A stretch of DNA of 64,000 bases, taken from the NCBI GenBank assembly GCA_035772785.1, contig JAOCPU010000001.1, forward strand, positions 1,488,001 to 1,552,000, in the 5' to 3' direction. This document shows positions 36,501-49,659 of the stretch, one piece after another (within the stretch, counting starts at the first letter, position 1; each line of letters starts with the position of its first letter). The notes under the pieces were generated by a model. It did not search any database and was not told where the DNA came from. It saw only the letters and a list, made by a program, of their open reading frames with translations. The DNA is from Phlebiopsis flavidoalba. Lineage: Eukaryota; Basidiomycota; Agaricomycetes; Polyporales; Phanerochaetaceae. The translations under genes and the position numbers were made by a program.

Positions 36501-38708
36501 CTAGTAATTGGACGCCAATTTGCTAAACTCTTTCGGAGTAGTATTGTCGCATTAACAAGGATATAACCTCTGGACTTACGACACCTCGGTCTTAACATTG
36601 TGTCGCGCCTTATAGCACACCCATTTATACTTGCCCATCGCAGCTCAATCGAATCTTCGCATTATATGTAAGAGCGAGTTATTCTTCGTCTAGTCCTTGC
36701 ATTTGTTCATAGAGCTAGACATACTTCATTTTGTAGCAATTGATATACTCCATCTATTGTTGTGCATCCCGTCGGCCCCTGTAAGGCGTCGCTGAGGCGG
36801 CGCGCATGGGTGCTGTGCTCCGGCAGCCGACGTTACATACTAATCGTCATTTTTAAAGGGACCGCTTCGTCGCGATACGTACGCCCCCTATATGACGGAC
36901 TCGAAAGTCTGATGGAAGTGGATTATCTAGCAGATTGGTCTGTAGGGCTGAGTGGAGGGCACAAGGTCATTTGGGTCCGCCGACGAACATTTGTCACTCG
37001 TCGTGGGGTGGGAATCAGGTTCAAAGAGCGGAAATACACGGGAATGTATGACGCAGCGGAACTGTCCGTGAATAAACCGATCGAGACTGAAGTAAAACTC
37101 GGTCGGGCGGATTATCTCAAAGACCTACGCCGAAACCTGCTGGAGCACATCCGGCGCTGTGGATACGAGATCTAGCACGCACCCGTATCACGGTTGTCCG
37201 TACTATACAAAGCTTTTCACTTGCTTCCAGGATATATGTGGGCCAGCTGGCGTCAGAATCCCTAAGCCTTGCCAATATATACTGCTACAATAGTGTATCA
37301 ATATGCTCGCATGGGCATGACGATGGACATGATTTAGGGTCTCCTCACTTCTGAGCCAGCGGTCACTTTCATTCTAGACACCGTATTTTCACCAGGTCTA
37401 CTATGAATGAGGACAAGCATCCACCGCTGCAAACTTGGCTGTCTACACCGTTTGCGATCGTGTTGCAGATACCGGCGAAGAAAGTGCCTATCGTCATCTC
37501 TGTGGGGTTAGATGGTGCGAATACCCCTGCTTTTGATTGAAAACACCTGGATCTGAGCGAGTGTCTCGGGCAGGCCTCGGCCTGTAACTGCAGGCCCTCT
37601 AAAACTAGCCTTCTCAGAACTTGGATCACACTGATTTTCGTTCTGCTGTCAATAAACCAGCACTGTCAACCGTCCACGCCAACTCGTAACCCGGTAAGTG
37701 AAAGCACACGTGTCATATACTTGAGTAATACCTAAGACCCATCTGAAAAGTACCATGAGCGCAAGTGGCGATGCGTGTTTACTTGCCTCAGAAATGCTCC
37801 TGCACTTGCTCGCCCTGATCTGTTCTTATTAACACCATCCTTCTCCCGCGCTGAAACGGGCTCTAGCCGAGTGCGGCGGCACATTGCGCCCATCCCCCCT
37901 TTAGAAGTCAAGTATCGAAGCAGATAAGGAGGCTTGCTTGCATTCCTCGACGATTGGACAGGAAAAGAACTGGATTGTCGTCTTGTCTAGGAACCAATTG
38001 AGGTCAATCAGGGATAACTTCGATCTACTGATCAAAGGCAGCTCGACCGCGTGGTGGTTCACTGGTGATGTTCGACGTTTTGTACTTGCAGATGACACAT
38101 TCTTGTATTCTAACTTCGCCATCTGGATCTACTCCCCTAACTGATGATTAATTACGCCGACAGATTGGGATAGGAAGCCGGAAGGCCTTGTTGAACTTGA
38201 GTTATTTCTGGTTATCGCCATGTACAGCTTACAAGTTTTAACAGGTACTGGCTATGTAAAGGTTTTTCCCTATGTTGACGGTATCAGTGAGCTCATGACA
38301 GATATGTTGCGATCAATATTTGTGATAAGGAACAATTATGACAGACGGGACGCACTCAAAAGTACGACACGAGCGCATGAGGGCCGAGTACTGTGGAGAA
38401 TAAGACACGTGTCAATATATCTTCGAAGCAGACTCAGCGATGTTGTATGCATAATTTGGACGGATTATTACTAGCTTGTAGGCTTCCGTCCTTGAGCAGC
38501 TATACATTGCATATTAGAGCCTACCAGGAATTTATAAAGGTGCCTGGTTTCTCCACGCGTAAATATGAGAAGTCATCAGCCCAGGTATTATGCATTCGCA
38601 ACTCTAAAGCGCCGCGTACCCGTACGACCTCCTTATCGGTCGGATGTCGATCCTAGACATATCGATTAGAAGGGTCCGATGACGACGGTACATTGTTATA
38701 TCAAGAAG
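36501..38708. other. Featureless block
   Basis: No exon, intron pattern, repeat or RNA gene recognised. The longest frame, 36762-37175 (+, 137 codons), matches no family I know and has no coding signature beyond its length. Confidence 0.5.
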
Positions 38709-39757
38709 CTACGCCCCTATCATGATACCAACCGTTGTCTGCGCCGATCGTAGCATTAAGACCGATGGCGCCATCGACTGTAAGATCGAGTGCTTGTATT
38801 TGTACCTGGTGGTATCCCTGTCAATACAACGAACGTAGTTAATATGATGGAGATGCGACTGGAAAGAATCTTATCGAGTGCCTGCCTTTGTATATACACA
38901 CTCCCAGACGGTAAAGCCGCATCGAAGAAGTCACTTGGGTCCTCGACACTCTCCAGTCGTATGCCCCTCAAACTGCCCAAACTCACGCCTAGGATCCACG
39001 AGCCGCTGGCTTCCACGTTATCGACGTGGGGCTACATTCCATACTGAGCACGGAGTACACTCGTCAAAGTACGATAGATGGCGGACATACTAATATCTCC
39101 CCGTCGGACGCCAAGTGCAGAATATGGGTTTGTGTAGGCCCCTCTGGGCATAGCGCCTGAAGGCGGTGGAGTAACTCCTGAAGTTCCGGCGAGTCCTCAG
39201 GCCAAGACGAAACGTGCATTTCTCTATATCTTCGGATGACACCATCGTAGTGGCCCTGAAATTGTGTGAGACTCAATTAAGGGACTACTTGACAAGTTAT
39301 GGTCCACCTCCTCGAATGTATAATACTCATCAGGTAAGAATATTTCCTCAATGGGCGCCTGTAACACCACATGGCGAGAGGCTAACATTTCTCTTTGGCG
39401 CTTCCGGACTCTCCGGTTCTCTGTGTTGTCTAATTTCTGCAATGCAGCATCGAGTAGCGTTCGCTGTTCCTGGAGGGAGAAGAAGTTAGGATAGAATAAG
39501 AAATCATTTGGGTATCCGTCTGCTTTCAGAGAGATACAACGACGGCGGGCATGGCACAATTTCCGCCACGCTCTACCTATGTGCGCTCCGCCTCGACTCG
39601 AAGAGTGGAGCATGGGCGTTATGGGGAGGGTTGTGAGCTTTGGGCGCTCATCGCGCGCCTTCGTGGCGTCGTCTGGCGCTATGATCGGCCATACCCGGAA
39701 AGCTGATCTGAGATCGTGTACGAAGAAGGTGCGTGCATCTCGCCCGACCGTGCACAT
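38709..39757 (-). CDS. ALKBH7-like Fe(II)/2-oxoglutarate dioxygenase
   Basis: AlkB-superfamily oxygenase of the ALKBH7 branch; the mammalian member is mitochondrial and acts on protein or RNA rather than on DNA repair. The N-terminal region reads FRVWPIIAPDDATKARDE. The body starts at NDFLFYPNFFSLQEQRTLLD (about 39520), then EIFLPDEYYTFEE and FQGHYDGVIRRYREMHVSSW (39260). SDGEIL (about 39095) is followed by an intron, then PHVDN with the iron-binding HxD (about 39020-39028). Next come ASGSWILGVSLGS (39010), ALPSGSVYIQR (38920), an intron, RYKYKHSIL with the second metal His (about 38790), and a final QRL...GIMI with a stop at 38709. The domain order matches ALKBH7, including the long lid segment. 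The start is uncertain. At least one frame slip lies near the C-terminus. Confidence 0.88.
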
Positions 39758-42700
39758 GCAAGAGCGCGTCGATCTGCACTGAGTTTTTAGTCTCGCTCCA
39801 GCCGCTGAAGTCCATCACAGGAATACCGCGCTACGTCACTTGTGGTAGCTGCTCTTGATCATGTCATACCATTCAGATATGACAAGCACTAGAACAGGGC
39901 CAGTTCACAGAATCCCGTTACGCGGCTATAGCCCAGGAGTGCATCAAGGTCTGTATGGCCTATGTAACTTCATCCCGCCCCCCGGTCCGTTATTTAGCGA
40001 CCATCCAAGTGGTTTGCCATTGTTCGTTACCAGTCGGCTATTACAAGTTCTTGTCGATCACAAACCCGCTAAATTTGTCAGTCAACAAGCTGATGGCAGA
40101 CACGCTTAGATTACTTGCTTACCCAAGATGGGCAGTGCCCTCACGCATCATCTATATGTCGCATAGATCTCGTTCGTCAACAGGGAGTATGTCCAATGTG
40201 GCCGTGCCTGTTAATCATCCATCAATGATACTCACCCGATGATCGCAGGTTTCCGTCTCATCGCTAAACAACTTCGTGCCCCCTATGTTGGGTGAACCTT
40301 TTTTGGGATCTGTATTCGATGGGCGACCTATGCTGATGGTAATCAACGCAATTGGAGCCACATATTGAGTTCCCAAATGCTTGTGACCGTGCCCTTTTCG
40401 GGAGCACAGCGGGTGGTATGCAAGCTATAATCGCGCCCGCTCCAGCCGAGAATGTGCGGTTCGTTCTCGAGGGCAGGCTCCCCACGGCAACCAGGCTTGT
40501 GGTCCTACGCACTGGAGAAGAAGTGTTCCAGGGCACACGGGAGCAATGTCGCTATGTCCACAGCGAGATGATGCTACGAACGAAGCCCGTCAGGTTCGTG
40601 ACTTGGATGCGCGAAGTTGGCGGGACATGGCTGGTCGGGGATGGGATGGGCTGGAAACTGGGCGCGTCGCAAAAGATGCCATGTGGTAGGTTCCATCAGA
40701 GTGTCGATACTCATACTACTTCGTTCTCCATTGCGCTGCAGGCTTCGCCGTCATTTTTTGACCATCTTTGAACTGACACGTCGACTCGCCGTAGCAACGA
40801 AAGACGCCCTCGCAAACTTTTCTTCCAAGAATAATCTTTTCTTCCGGGTTTCTGCCGAACCTTGACGCGGCGTTCTAACAGCACGGTTCCCGCATCGTAC
40901 ATGCATTAACCCTTGTCACCGTGTAGTGGGGCTTTGCTGGTTTGGCTTTATGAGCTAAGTTGTAGACCATGGGAATGTTGCTCTCGCAAAATCGTTCATG
41001 GAATACCGAGCGAGTTGTACCATCTTCAGGGCATCGCTCGTATGGTCCCATCAGTTTTACATGCCACAAGATTCAAGACGAAGGTTGGCTCGTGTTCTCT
41101 TCAAACATCCGAGTATCTCAACGAGCACCAAACACAACGCGTATCGTCTCTTCTGCATCGCAGATGCACACGATTGGAAGAAATATATGGAACGTGTGGG
41201 GCCCATGGGGTATCGGCTTTTTAGCCTGGGAGGCACGTTTCGGCCGGGCCGTCCTGGTTCTTGATATTTCCGCTCATGACTGTGGCGTAGATGTAGCTAC
41301 AACATTATGCTCACCGAGTCATTCGCGTTGCGGATGCCGGTCTGCGGTATACCGGTATCTGGGCTCAAAGACGGGTGTCGTGATTCTTCGTTACGTTCAA
41401 GGAAGTTCCCTACTACCCTTGACAGTACACATGGCTTGTGCTTCCTCCCAATGTCGTGAGTATCAACCGTTCGGGAACATGAAGACACAATAGACATCCC
41501 TGCATATCTGCCACGAAGGCGTTCAAGCATCTGGGGAATGGCGTGCTCTAACTGTGAGTTCAATCACAGGGCCCAGCTACCCCCACACCACCGCGAGAGA
41601 AGAATGCCCATTACCTTCTTCAGCCCGTCCCACTTTCAGCGGCATTGGCCGGGATCAGCTCGAATCCACACTGCCACGCACTTTGTAGCAAGACTTCTCC
41701 AGTGAAGTCGACACTGTTGTGTACGGAGGACTCATGAGAGCTTCTGTATGAACGTTTGAAGTCCTCCCCTCTATTAAGGCCTAGGTAGACGAATTGGCCC
41801 GCAGAGCACGTTAATATGAAACTTCACGCAACATGCCGATTTATTGCGAAGCTAGAGTTTTGATGGATGTTGCTAAAGGTCAACGGAGTGCCTTTCTCCA
41901 AGATAGAACTGATCAGTTGCAATCGTAGTCTGTAGCGCCTTTCACGAGACGGCTGCGGATTGTGCGGGTGCATAGGAGGGAAAAACGACGGCCCAATTAC
42001 TACTCACGAACCTTTAGGGTACTTTATCCTCAGAGCTACCGCTGCTGGTCATCCAGTTAGACGAAAGGTTTGCGAGTTGGTGTCGATATGCGACCCAGGG
42101 GATCCGGTTGGTCTCTGACGCCTTGGTGGGGACTTTTTTTCAACCCAAGGCGGGAACCACGGGCGGGAGCAACCAGCCGCTAAAGTTGCACTTTAGAGGT
42201 CGATGGGCACGGCTACAAATGGCTAACATGCGTCCACCCATTCCTCCTTTACTGAGTACTTCCCGTGAACTCCTATTACGACCGGCGACCCCGCGTGTCT
42301 ACCCGAGGGGTATAGCAGTGTACATCCACGTTGGTGGCGGGGATCAACACAAGCTATTGTCTAGAAATGTGGAATGAGAGCCCTGGGAGCATACATACTT
42401 ATACGAAGCCTACGGTAATTCCCACTTCGGGGCACTCTGGCAGTGTTCCGCTATCCTTGCGCAGCTACCAGGTTGTTAAACATGGCCGCCGACCGGACAC
42501 AAAGAGATCGAAATACCCGCTCAGGAGAATACATTCTCAATGTGAGAAGCCACCCCACAAACAAGCGTAATTGAAGAAGCGCGTGGTTTGCAAGGTCGAC
42601 CGGGCAACAATAAGGGACACCTGCCGACACCCGGCCGTATTCAGGTTTTGCGAAGGGGCCGTGGGTTTGATGACTTGCAGCCATGTGGTGGTTGAACGTT

Positions 42701-44490
42701 CGACTGCGCTTGACTTGACCTTTGAGCATGATGAGGAACTACCCCGCTTGATTTAATCTTCGTGAGAGTAGGTTGTATCGGAACGTTTGCCATCAGGTTT
42801 AAAATTAACCTGCATACGTTTATGTACATAATTGAAAGGGCCTCGTCTGTCACTGTCATCGGATAAGCAAGTATAAAACTTACCGTCAGTAGCCTGCTGC
42901 TGGGCTCCAATCCCGGTGAGTTGCGGCGATGAGAATTTAAATCGGGACGACTCAAGAACCGCCCAACTTCAGCCATTCTATTCGGCCCTGCTACCTCGTG
43001 TATATGTGGATGATTTCTGGGGCAGCCCTGCGATACACTCGCAAACCATTCGCTTTCGACTTGAAGACTACCAAGCTGGTGGATGCACCCTGAAAAACTG
43101 AGCAGGCGTAGGGGACCTACTGCCACCGCCGATCTCATTATAGCAGCACAGATAGTGTGTCATGAGAGTCGGAAGTTGCCATGCCGCATTGGAAACGTCC
43201 ATAATAGTGCCGTTTAGAGCCGCCGAAGAATTGCCCTGACACGCCGTTGCCACCACCTAGCACCCCCGCAGCTAGAAAGAGAGCCCACGCCGTTGCTTCC
43301 CTTACGGATGTTGCTTGAGAGGAACGACGCAAAGCCGTATACCGCATTTCCGCACCACTCACGGCGTCATCGTGAGGACTTCCGGTCGGTCGAGCAGAAT
43401 GCCTTGGCGCCAGGAGCACGACGTTTATCGGGCACCTAGAAATGTGCATCATAAACGAGTTCTTCGCAAGGGGGCGCTAGAAAGATGCCCCATACCATGA
43501 CATGTTTTGACCATGCGGTCTTACGCGCTGGAATGTCTAGAGCAGCAAAATTCCATAATCATATCAGGCGCACAACGGAACGCGTTGCAGCCGCCGTCCT
43601 ACCTGGTCTATTCAACTACAGCCAATTTCACGTAGCCATTGTTCATACCTCGGGGCCACTCGACAGGTATAAAATTCTTGAGGAACGAAAAGTGGGTATT
43701 ATAGCTTCTGCAGACTGAGGTGTAATCATTTATGGTACGAGCCACTATCAGACACACCACATACCGTTTCGTGACACCCTCCGGCTCATAGACCGTCTGA
43801 ATTGTGACGGGGGATAAATTCTAGAAAATTTACGGATGAGGTAACTTGTACGAGATATGGTTTCTCACAAATGCCCCCGAAGCGGTTGATAAGATGGCCG
43901 TGGCGTACTAAGGAGAGTGACATGATTGGTTTTTCTGATCTTGAGAAGTGCATCTCAGCAGCTAGTCGACCCACCTACAGCAATGAATGACGGTTCTGCG
44001 AGTCGACTCAATGTACACGCTACCCCCGGTCTTGCCTTTAAGGCTTTCCCTGTCAAGTAGGCAGCCGAGTCTGGCCTCATATGTAAAAAGGTCCCGTCAT
44101 TTGAGCACTTACAGCTAACGTCATAGACCAAGGGCTCGAACTTTGATATAGGTAGCCATTGGCAGTCGATCTCACAGCACTGCAGGCGATTCTAACTATC
44201 CTAGAAACTTGATGCACTGAGTGTAAGTCCTTCCAAGTACAATGGGAATTGTTACCCTATACCATCCTCACGCTCTTGAATACGAATAGTCGTCCTACAC
44301 GGACTTACTACGCGTACGCCGTCGACGGCTGTGGAGGCGAACATTCGAAATCATCACTATATAAAGCCAGAACGGACGCCCCAGATACACCACGATCCCG
44401 ACGCGACTTTATTGCAAAAGCCACGTGATGCTTCCCACGAGGTTCTGGTACTTTCGCGGCAGCGTGCGCGCTAGTATCTTGACTCATTCA
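39758..44490. other. Mostly unassigned; featureless from about 41.5 kb
   Basis: Apart from the candidate CDS at 40352-40865 I see nothing recognisable. Minus-strand text at 40900-41060 and plus-strand text at 40969-41493 contain protein-like phrases but no family motif. The interval 41500-44400 is even in composition with only short random frames. Confidence 0.45.
40352..40865 (+). CDS. Unknown protein candidate, two exons
   Basis: Not recognised. The first open stretch includes GGMQAIIAPAPAENVRFVLE and HSEMMLRTKPVRFVTWMR (about 40410-40615), an alpha/beta-looking protein with plausible codon use. A possible intron at 40686-40741 (GTAGGT...CTGCAG, 56 bp) is followed by LRRHFLTIFELTRRLAVATK and a stop at 40865. 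Joining the two needs a one-base slip, as elsewhere in this window. The upstream start and function are unknown, and it may be a chance frame. Confidence 0.35.
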
Positions 44491-44492
44491 TG

Positions 44493-44503
44493 GTATATAT
44501 ATT
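44493..44503 (+). promoter_or_regulatory. TATA element of the CHORD gene
   Basis: GGTATATATATTT lies about 55 bp upstream of the start codon at 44557. Confidence 0.45.
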
Positions 44504-44556
44504 TACTGAGCATTGTTATCCCACTGAACTCTCTCGTCGGCTCGCTTTCTTAAAAC

Positions 44557-45990
44557 ATGGCTCGCTTGCACGAACAAAGGTTGCAATCAGAATTTGATCC
44601 CGAAAAAGATATGCGGATGCTAGCTGTGTATACCACTCGGGTGCTCCAGTAAGTGGCCCTCTCGTAGTCGTGATCTTAATCAGCGAACGTACGCAACACC
44701 GGCACACTCAGGTCTTTCATGAAGGATTGAAGTCCTGGTCTTGCTGCCAAGATGTCAACCGTCCCGTTTCTCGATTTCGCGACGAATTCATGAAAATAAA
44801 TCCCCGGTATGTAGCTACTTTCGGTTCTGTGAACGTAGCTCATCCGCGAGATAGGGCTGCACAAAGGGACAACACTCTATAGCCACCGCTCCGAAATCCC
44901 GGAGGCTACAAAGCAACAGCCGGGTCCGGCTCCCACAGTGACGGAGAATAAACCGACCCAAGAAATATACACCACCCCTCCTGCCGTCGTTACACCCGCT
45001 CCGACACCTGCTCCACCACCTCCGCCCTGAACAAGAAGAAGAAGATGACTTAGCTGCGGAAGTACCTATCGGGACCACTTGTAGACACAAGGTTGCGGTA
45101 AGACATTCGTCAGCAATGAACATCAGTCGGGTGGGACGATAGTGAGGAAAGCTGTCTGCACCTACCACCCATAAAAACGGTGAGTATTGATGCCCGTCTT
45201 CTCTAACGATTCTACGTCAACGTTTGTGTAGCCCATCTTCCATGAAGGCAGCTAAGGTAACATCAGATGCATCAACGCACTACACACTTTATTGACCAGT
45301 TACAGGGGTATCTGTGTTGTAAGCGTCGGGTGTTAGAATTTGAGGAGTTTCTCAAAATCGAGGGTTGTAAAAAGGGCCGCCATCTTTTTGTTCCGAAAAA
45401 TACACCTTCCGCTGTACGTTTCAGGCCTATTGTGACACATCTGTCGAACATAGCTGACCTTGGTCTACACGCCTACTACAGGCTGAACAGACCGTTGACT
45501 GCAGGATAGATCATTACCAGACACCGACTGAAGTACACGTATCCGTTTTTTTGCGAAACAGGGCGGACAAAGAACGCAGTGTAGTGACGATAACGGAGTC
45601 CGAGGGGTTTGTTTCATCCCACTACGAGGCTTGATTCGGTGTTAAGTATTTCGTTGCACAGATATCCTTCGATCTTCTACTCCCGGGGTCAAAACGTTTC
45701 CGCCGAGCTATAGACCTGTTCGGCCCTATTGACCCTGATGCCTCGAGTTATAAATACTACGGTACAAAGGTAAGTTGTAACCATCCTGCTTTCATTGCGT
45801 CAATTGATGCGAATGCGACCAGGTTGAACTTCTCTTAAAGAAACAAGATACACGCTCCTGGGCCGTGCTGGAAAAAAGCGATCGTAGTGTACCCATGAAC
45901 CGCACATTTGGTGTCGGAGGTAGGACCGGTACGATTGGTGCCAAGGATCTCATTCTTGACGACCAAAACGCTCTTCGGGCTCGTCCATAG
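44557..45990 (+). CDS. CHORD-CS protein (CHP1/RAR1 family)
   Basis: HSP90 co-chaperone-like zinc protein with two CHORD domains and a CS domain. The start at 44557 gives MAR, and the first CHORD is assembled over slips: C-T-KGC, EFDPEKD, CVYH-G-P. An intron at about 44650-44710 follows, then VFHEGLKSWSCCQD (44709). The Pro-rich linker (about 44900-45030) ends in EEEDDLAAE. The second CHORD has C-H-KGCGKTF (about 45082), CTYHP--PIFHEG (45155-45245), YLCCKRRVLEFEEFLKIEGC (45312) and KKGRHLFVP. The CS domain begins YQTPTEVHVSVFAK-like (about 45520), then AIDLFGPIDPDASSYKYYGT (45707), an intron at about 45771-45822, KVELLLKKQDTRSWAVLE, and a tail ending LILDDQNALRARP with a stop at 45990. It converges on the IF-2 gene with about 130 bp between. 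Confidence 0.93.
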
Positions 45991-46118
45991 GTCTCATGCA
46001 GCCCAAATGAATGAGCAAACTGAACGGGGTGTATTGTAATTAGATTAAGCAAGTGCGCGGCTCTATCGCGAAAATGCAACATATATGCTATCTCTAATGC
46101 CACTGATCTGTGTACACA

Positions 46119-49100
46119 CTACAGAGTGGCTGGTTTGGCCACCTCCTGATACATCTGGATCATGTCGCCCTCTCGGAGGTCGTCCCATCCTTCAAAGGCC
46201 ATTCCACATTCTAGACCTTTGCCAGCTTCTGTTATGTCTTTCTTGAGATGTTTGAGCGTTTCGAGGTTGCCTAGATAGATGGAGGATGAGTACTAGAGCT
46301 CGCCGTTGACAAAGAAGACTGACCCTCATGGACGGTTTCGCCGTTACGGATCACCCTGGCTTTATTTTTCTTCTCCACCAGGCCGTTTGTGACACGACAG
46401 CCAGCAACCTTCATAATCTGTTTGGCCTTGAGATGGATCTCGAATATCTGAAGTACAGTGGCCTCGCCCGTGACCCGTTTTTTTCGATGATAGGGGGAAT
46501 GAGGTCAATGACACCGGCTTTGACCTCGTCCATCAGCCTATAGATAATATTGGATTCTACAATTTTGACACCCTGGCTGTTGGCTAGATTCTTGATGGCG
46601 CGGGGAATATTGACTGAAAAGGCGACGACACAAGACCTGAAGATTTACCATGAGTCGACGTACGTATCAATTTTACTCTGTCTCGCGTACCTTCGACGGC
46701 TTTTGCCCGCATGACATCGGACTCGTTGACCTCTCCGACGCCTTGAGCTACCACTTTGACGCACCCCCGCAAGGTGGTTGCCAGATACCTATAACCGCGC
46801 CCGCCACAGCTTCTACGGTACCGCTGACATCGCCCTTGATGACCAGCCTAAGCTCTTTCTTTTCATCTTTCTTCCCTTCTCGCTCAAGGGAGACACCTTC
46901 CTTCTCGGCCTGAGCTTCTTTTTGTTGTAACTCGCGCTCAGCGCGACGGCTCTCATTGATAGCCTCGGCGTCGTGGATGGTTGCTTCGATGTCCACCTTC
47001 CGATGTCGGTTGGTGAGAGCACGTTTGATATCGCCCTCTGTACCTTGTAGTACTTCGTCGCCTGCTTTTGGCAGTTCTTTCCACCCCGAGACCAGCGCCG
47101 CAGTACCGGGCAGGACTGACTTTAGCGACTCCCCAGCGGGGGATTTGAGGAGCCGGACCTTCCCATGTGCAAGTCCAGAGATGAGGGCGGTTCCGGGGGT
47201 AAGCGAGCCTCGGACGACTAGTACGGTAGCCACGGGGCTGGAGTGGGGGTCAGTTACAATTTGCACAATGAGATCGCTAGCTACCCACCCTAGGCCCTTG
47301 TCGACCCTCGATTCGAGAACGTAGCCCTGGATAGGGCCTGTCTCCTCGGCGCGGATATCCTGGAGCTCAGCAACCGCAGAGATAGTCTCCACAAGATCTG
47401 GAAGGCCTTGTCCAGTAAGGCCAGAAACGTGTACGACAGGGATGTCGCCACCGAAAGTTTCTAGCTGAACGAACGCCCTTCCGCAAGTAGAGCCTTTTCT
47501 ACTTTGCTCTATGAACGTCATGGAGTTTCGACGCAAAACTAAAGGGATAGAGGACGTATTCCGGAAACCAGGCATAGGAAAAAAAACAAGGGGAAAAACA
47601 TACCACATCTGCACCCGGCTTATCCACTTTATTTATCGCGACCAACTAATCCGACCTTGTTCGAGTCTCTTGTGACCAGCTCAAGTACCTCTCGCGTCTA
47701 GGGGCATGATGCCGTCATCTGCAGCAACAACTAGGACTACGATGTCTGTGACGGAGGCACCGCGCGCGCGCATAGCTGAGAACGCAGCATGCCCTGGAGT
47801 ATCCAGAAATGTGATCATGCGCTGCCCCCGGTGCCAGGGTTGGATATTGGGACTGAGAAGGCACCGATATGTTGTGTAATGCCGCCGGCTTCTCCTTGGC
47901 CACCGAAGAGGAACGAAGGGTGTCAAGCAGTGTCGTCTGCCATGATCGACATGTCCCATGATAGTGACGATAGGAGGCCGGAGGGGTAGGCTTGAGCGAT
48001 CCCCGTGGAGCGGTCTGATATGCAGCCTAAGTAAATCATAGCACCGGGCAAGGGTGTTCACTCACGGAGGATAGATGTCAAAGGCGGCTCGTAGTCTATC
48101 ACAGGATTTCGATTGAACTCAAGGCAAGGAGAGACGCGTAACTCAGCGTTGAGGACTACCGAATGGATAGAGGACGCCTCCATAGACAGAAGAGCCTAAC
48201 GCACTGTGGTCGTAGTTCGATTGATCCGCCATACCGACCCATGCATCATTGTGCGTTGAAGCCGTCTATAGATTGGAGGTTTAGCAACTGTCTAAGAGCG
48301 CTCATGTATTGCAAAGTTACCCAGCCGGACATTCAGTAGGCGAGCCAGAATTCTCCACTGACACGATGCTGTGGTATGAAGACATCTGTCTGGACCTTCT
48401 TAAGGTGCAAGGATTTAGCCTTTCGCTTTTTCTTTTCCCTTTCCCTTTTGCGTCACGTCTCGTCCGCGTCGGATCCCCATGTCCTTTTGCGAACTCTTTT
48501 CTTTAGGCGAACCTTTCGACAGGCTGATTTGCGAAGACGGGGGGCTGATGAGGATTAGAGAGTCAAGGTCTACCGCCTCAGGCGTCTCTAGTTGTTGTAT
48601 CACTGATCTGTGTCCCAGTATCGTTTGCAATTGGTACTCCTTTGCGTGGTACAGTGTTGACTGGTGGTATTGGAACGACGCACATCCCGCGGTTGCACCA
48701 CCGACATGCGGGCTGACCTTAGTTCACGTCGAAAGTGGGTAGGAGACTTGGCCTTGAGTGGGTTGTAGAAGTTGAGGGAGCTACGCGAGTAAACGATTGC
48801 AGGCCTTTGGGGCGGGGAAGACGCATTCCACTCATCCGGCGCGGGTTCACGGATGGTCTACGAGAAGCGTGATCCCTTGCCATAGGTATTGGAACTGGGG
48901 AGAGTGGTCTCGTGGTGCGAGTTCGGTTCGGGTGCAATGAATTATCCAAGAGGGAGAGAGGGCAGACGTCTTGCCACGTAACCTGTCAGGGCCGGGACCA
49001 TTTGTTTCCAACGTGGTTAACTTCGCATTGTTCATGGCATCGATTGCTGTTACGCGAGCCTGCGGCAGGTGGTATGGTCCAGTTACCCAATCCCAGGAAT

Positions 49101-49164
49101 AATCAGATGTAGAAGGGTTTGGTGTGGCAGATGAGCGGTTCCTGCGCTCTCGCGGCAGAGTCAA
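46119..49164 (-). CDS. IFM1: Mitochondrial translation initiation factor IF-2
   Basis: GTPase that delivers initiator tRNA to the mitochondrial ribosome. Reading leftward: a long Ser/Pro/Arg-rich N-terminal region (about 49160-48450), then VFIP (about 48375), [15 protein letters not shown] (48340) and [12 protein letters not shown] (48130). The G domain begins [13 protein letters not shown] (about 47970; the lysine and TT of the P-loop are disturbed by a slip) and continues with [19 protein letters not shown] (47815, G3) and [13 protein letters not shown] (47740). Further: [17 protein letters not shown] (47440), [20 protein letters not shown] (47320) and [20 protein letters not shown] (46850). 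The C-terminal domain has [20 protein letters not shown] (46390) and [20 protein letters not shown] (46180), ending at TAG 46119. The start codon is uncertain. Confidence 0.92.
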
Positions 49165-49659
49165 TATGTGCCTAGGTCTCTGACGCTTGTTCCAACATCA
49201 GGTTGAGGTGCAAGTCGAACTGTGCGCCTGTACATACCGCTGGTTTGGGCCGAGCTTTCGAGCCTGACCGAATCGGTCTGAGGATCGTTTCAAGCGTACA
49301 GGGACCGTCGAGCGATGTGCATTCCCCTCTTTTGCGGATTTCTAAATAAGCCCTGAAGCCGCGAATGAGAGGATGCAGAGGAGGCGCTCGGACGCGGGAT
49401 CGGTTTTCCGCTGCAAGGTCATGGTGCGTGGCGGGAGACGCCGAAGCGCGCTGATGAGCCAATTGTGCGTCGGGCGTCTCGTGCCTGTTGTTCATTACGG
49501 GTTGTGCCGTCACGCGGAGCCATCAAAAAAGTAGTGCTTGTTCGTGTCCACCCACCTCGCCAACGCTGCGATGACCACCCGAAACTTGTGCAGCCAGCGT
49601 AAAACGAAGCCTCCGAAGCCGGCACTCATGTCGGACTCGAGGGCTGCCGCCAGGCCGTC

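Noticed and set aside
36762..37175. 137-codon plus-strand open frame in featureless block 2
   Set aside because: No motif, no intron or promoter context, and lengths like this arise by chance in sequence of about 50% GC; similar frames occur on both strands in the other featureless blocks.
40969..41493. 174-codon plus-strand open frame
   Set aside because: No recognisable domain; it overlaps equally plausible text on the minus strand, so neither can be preferred.
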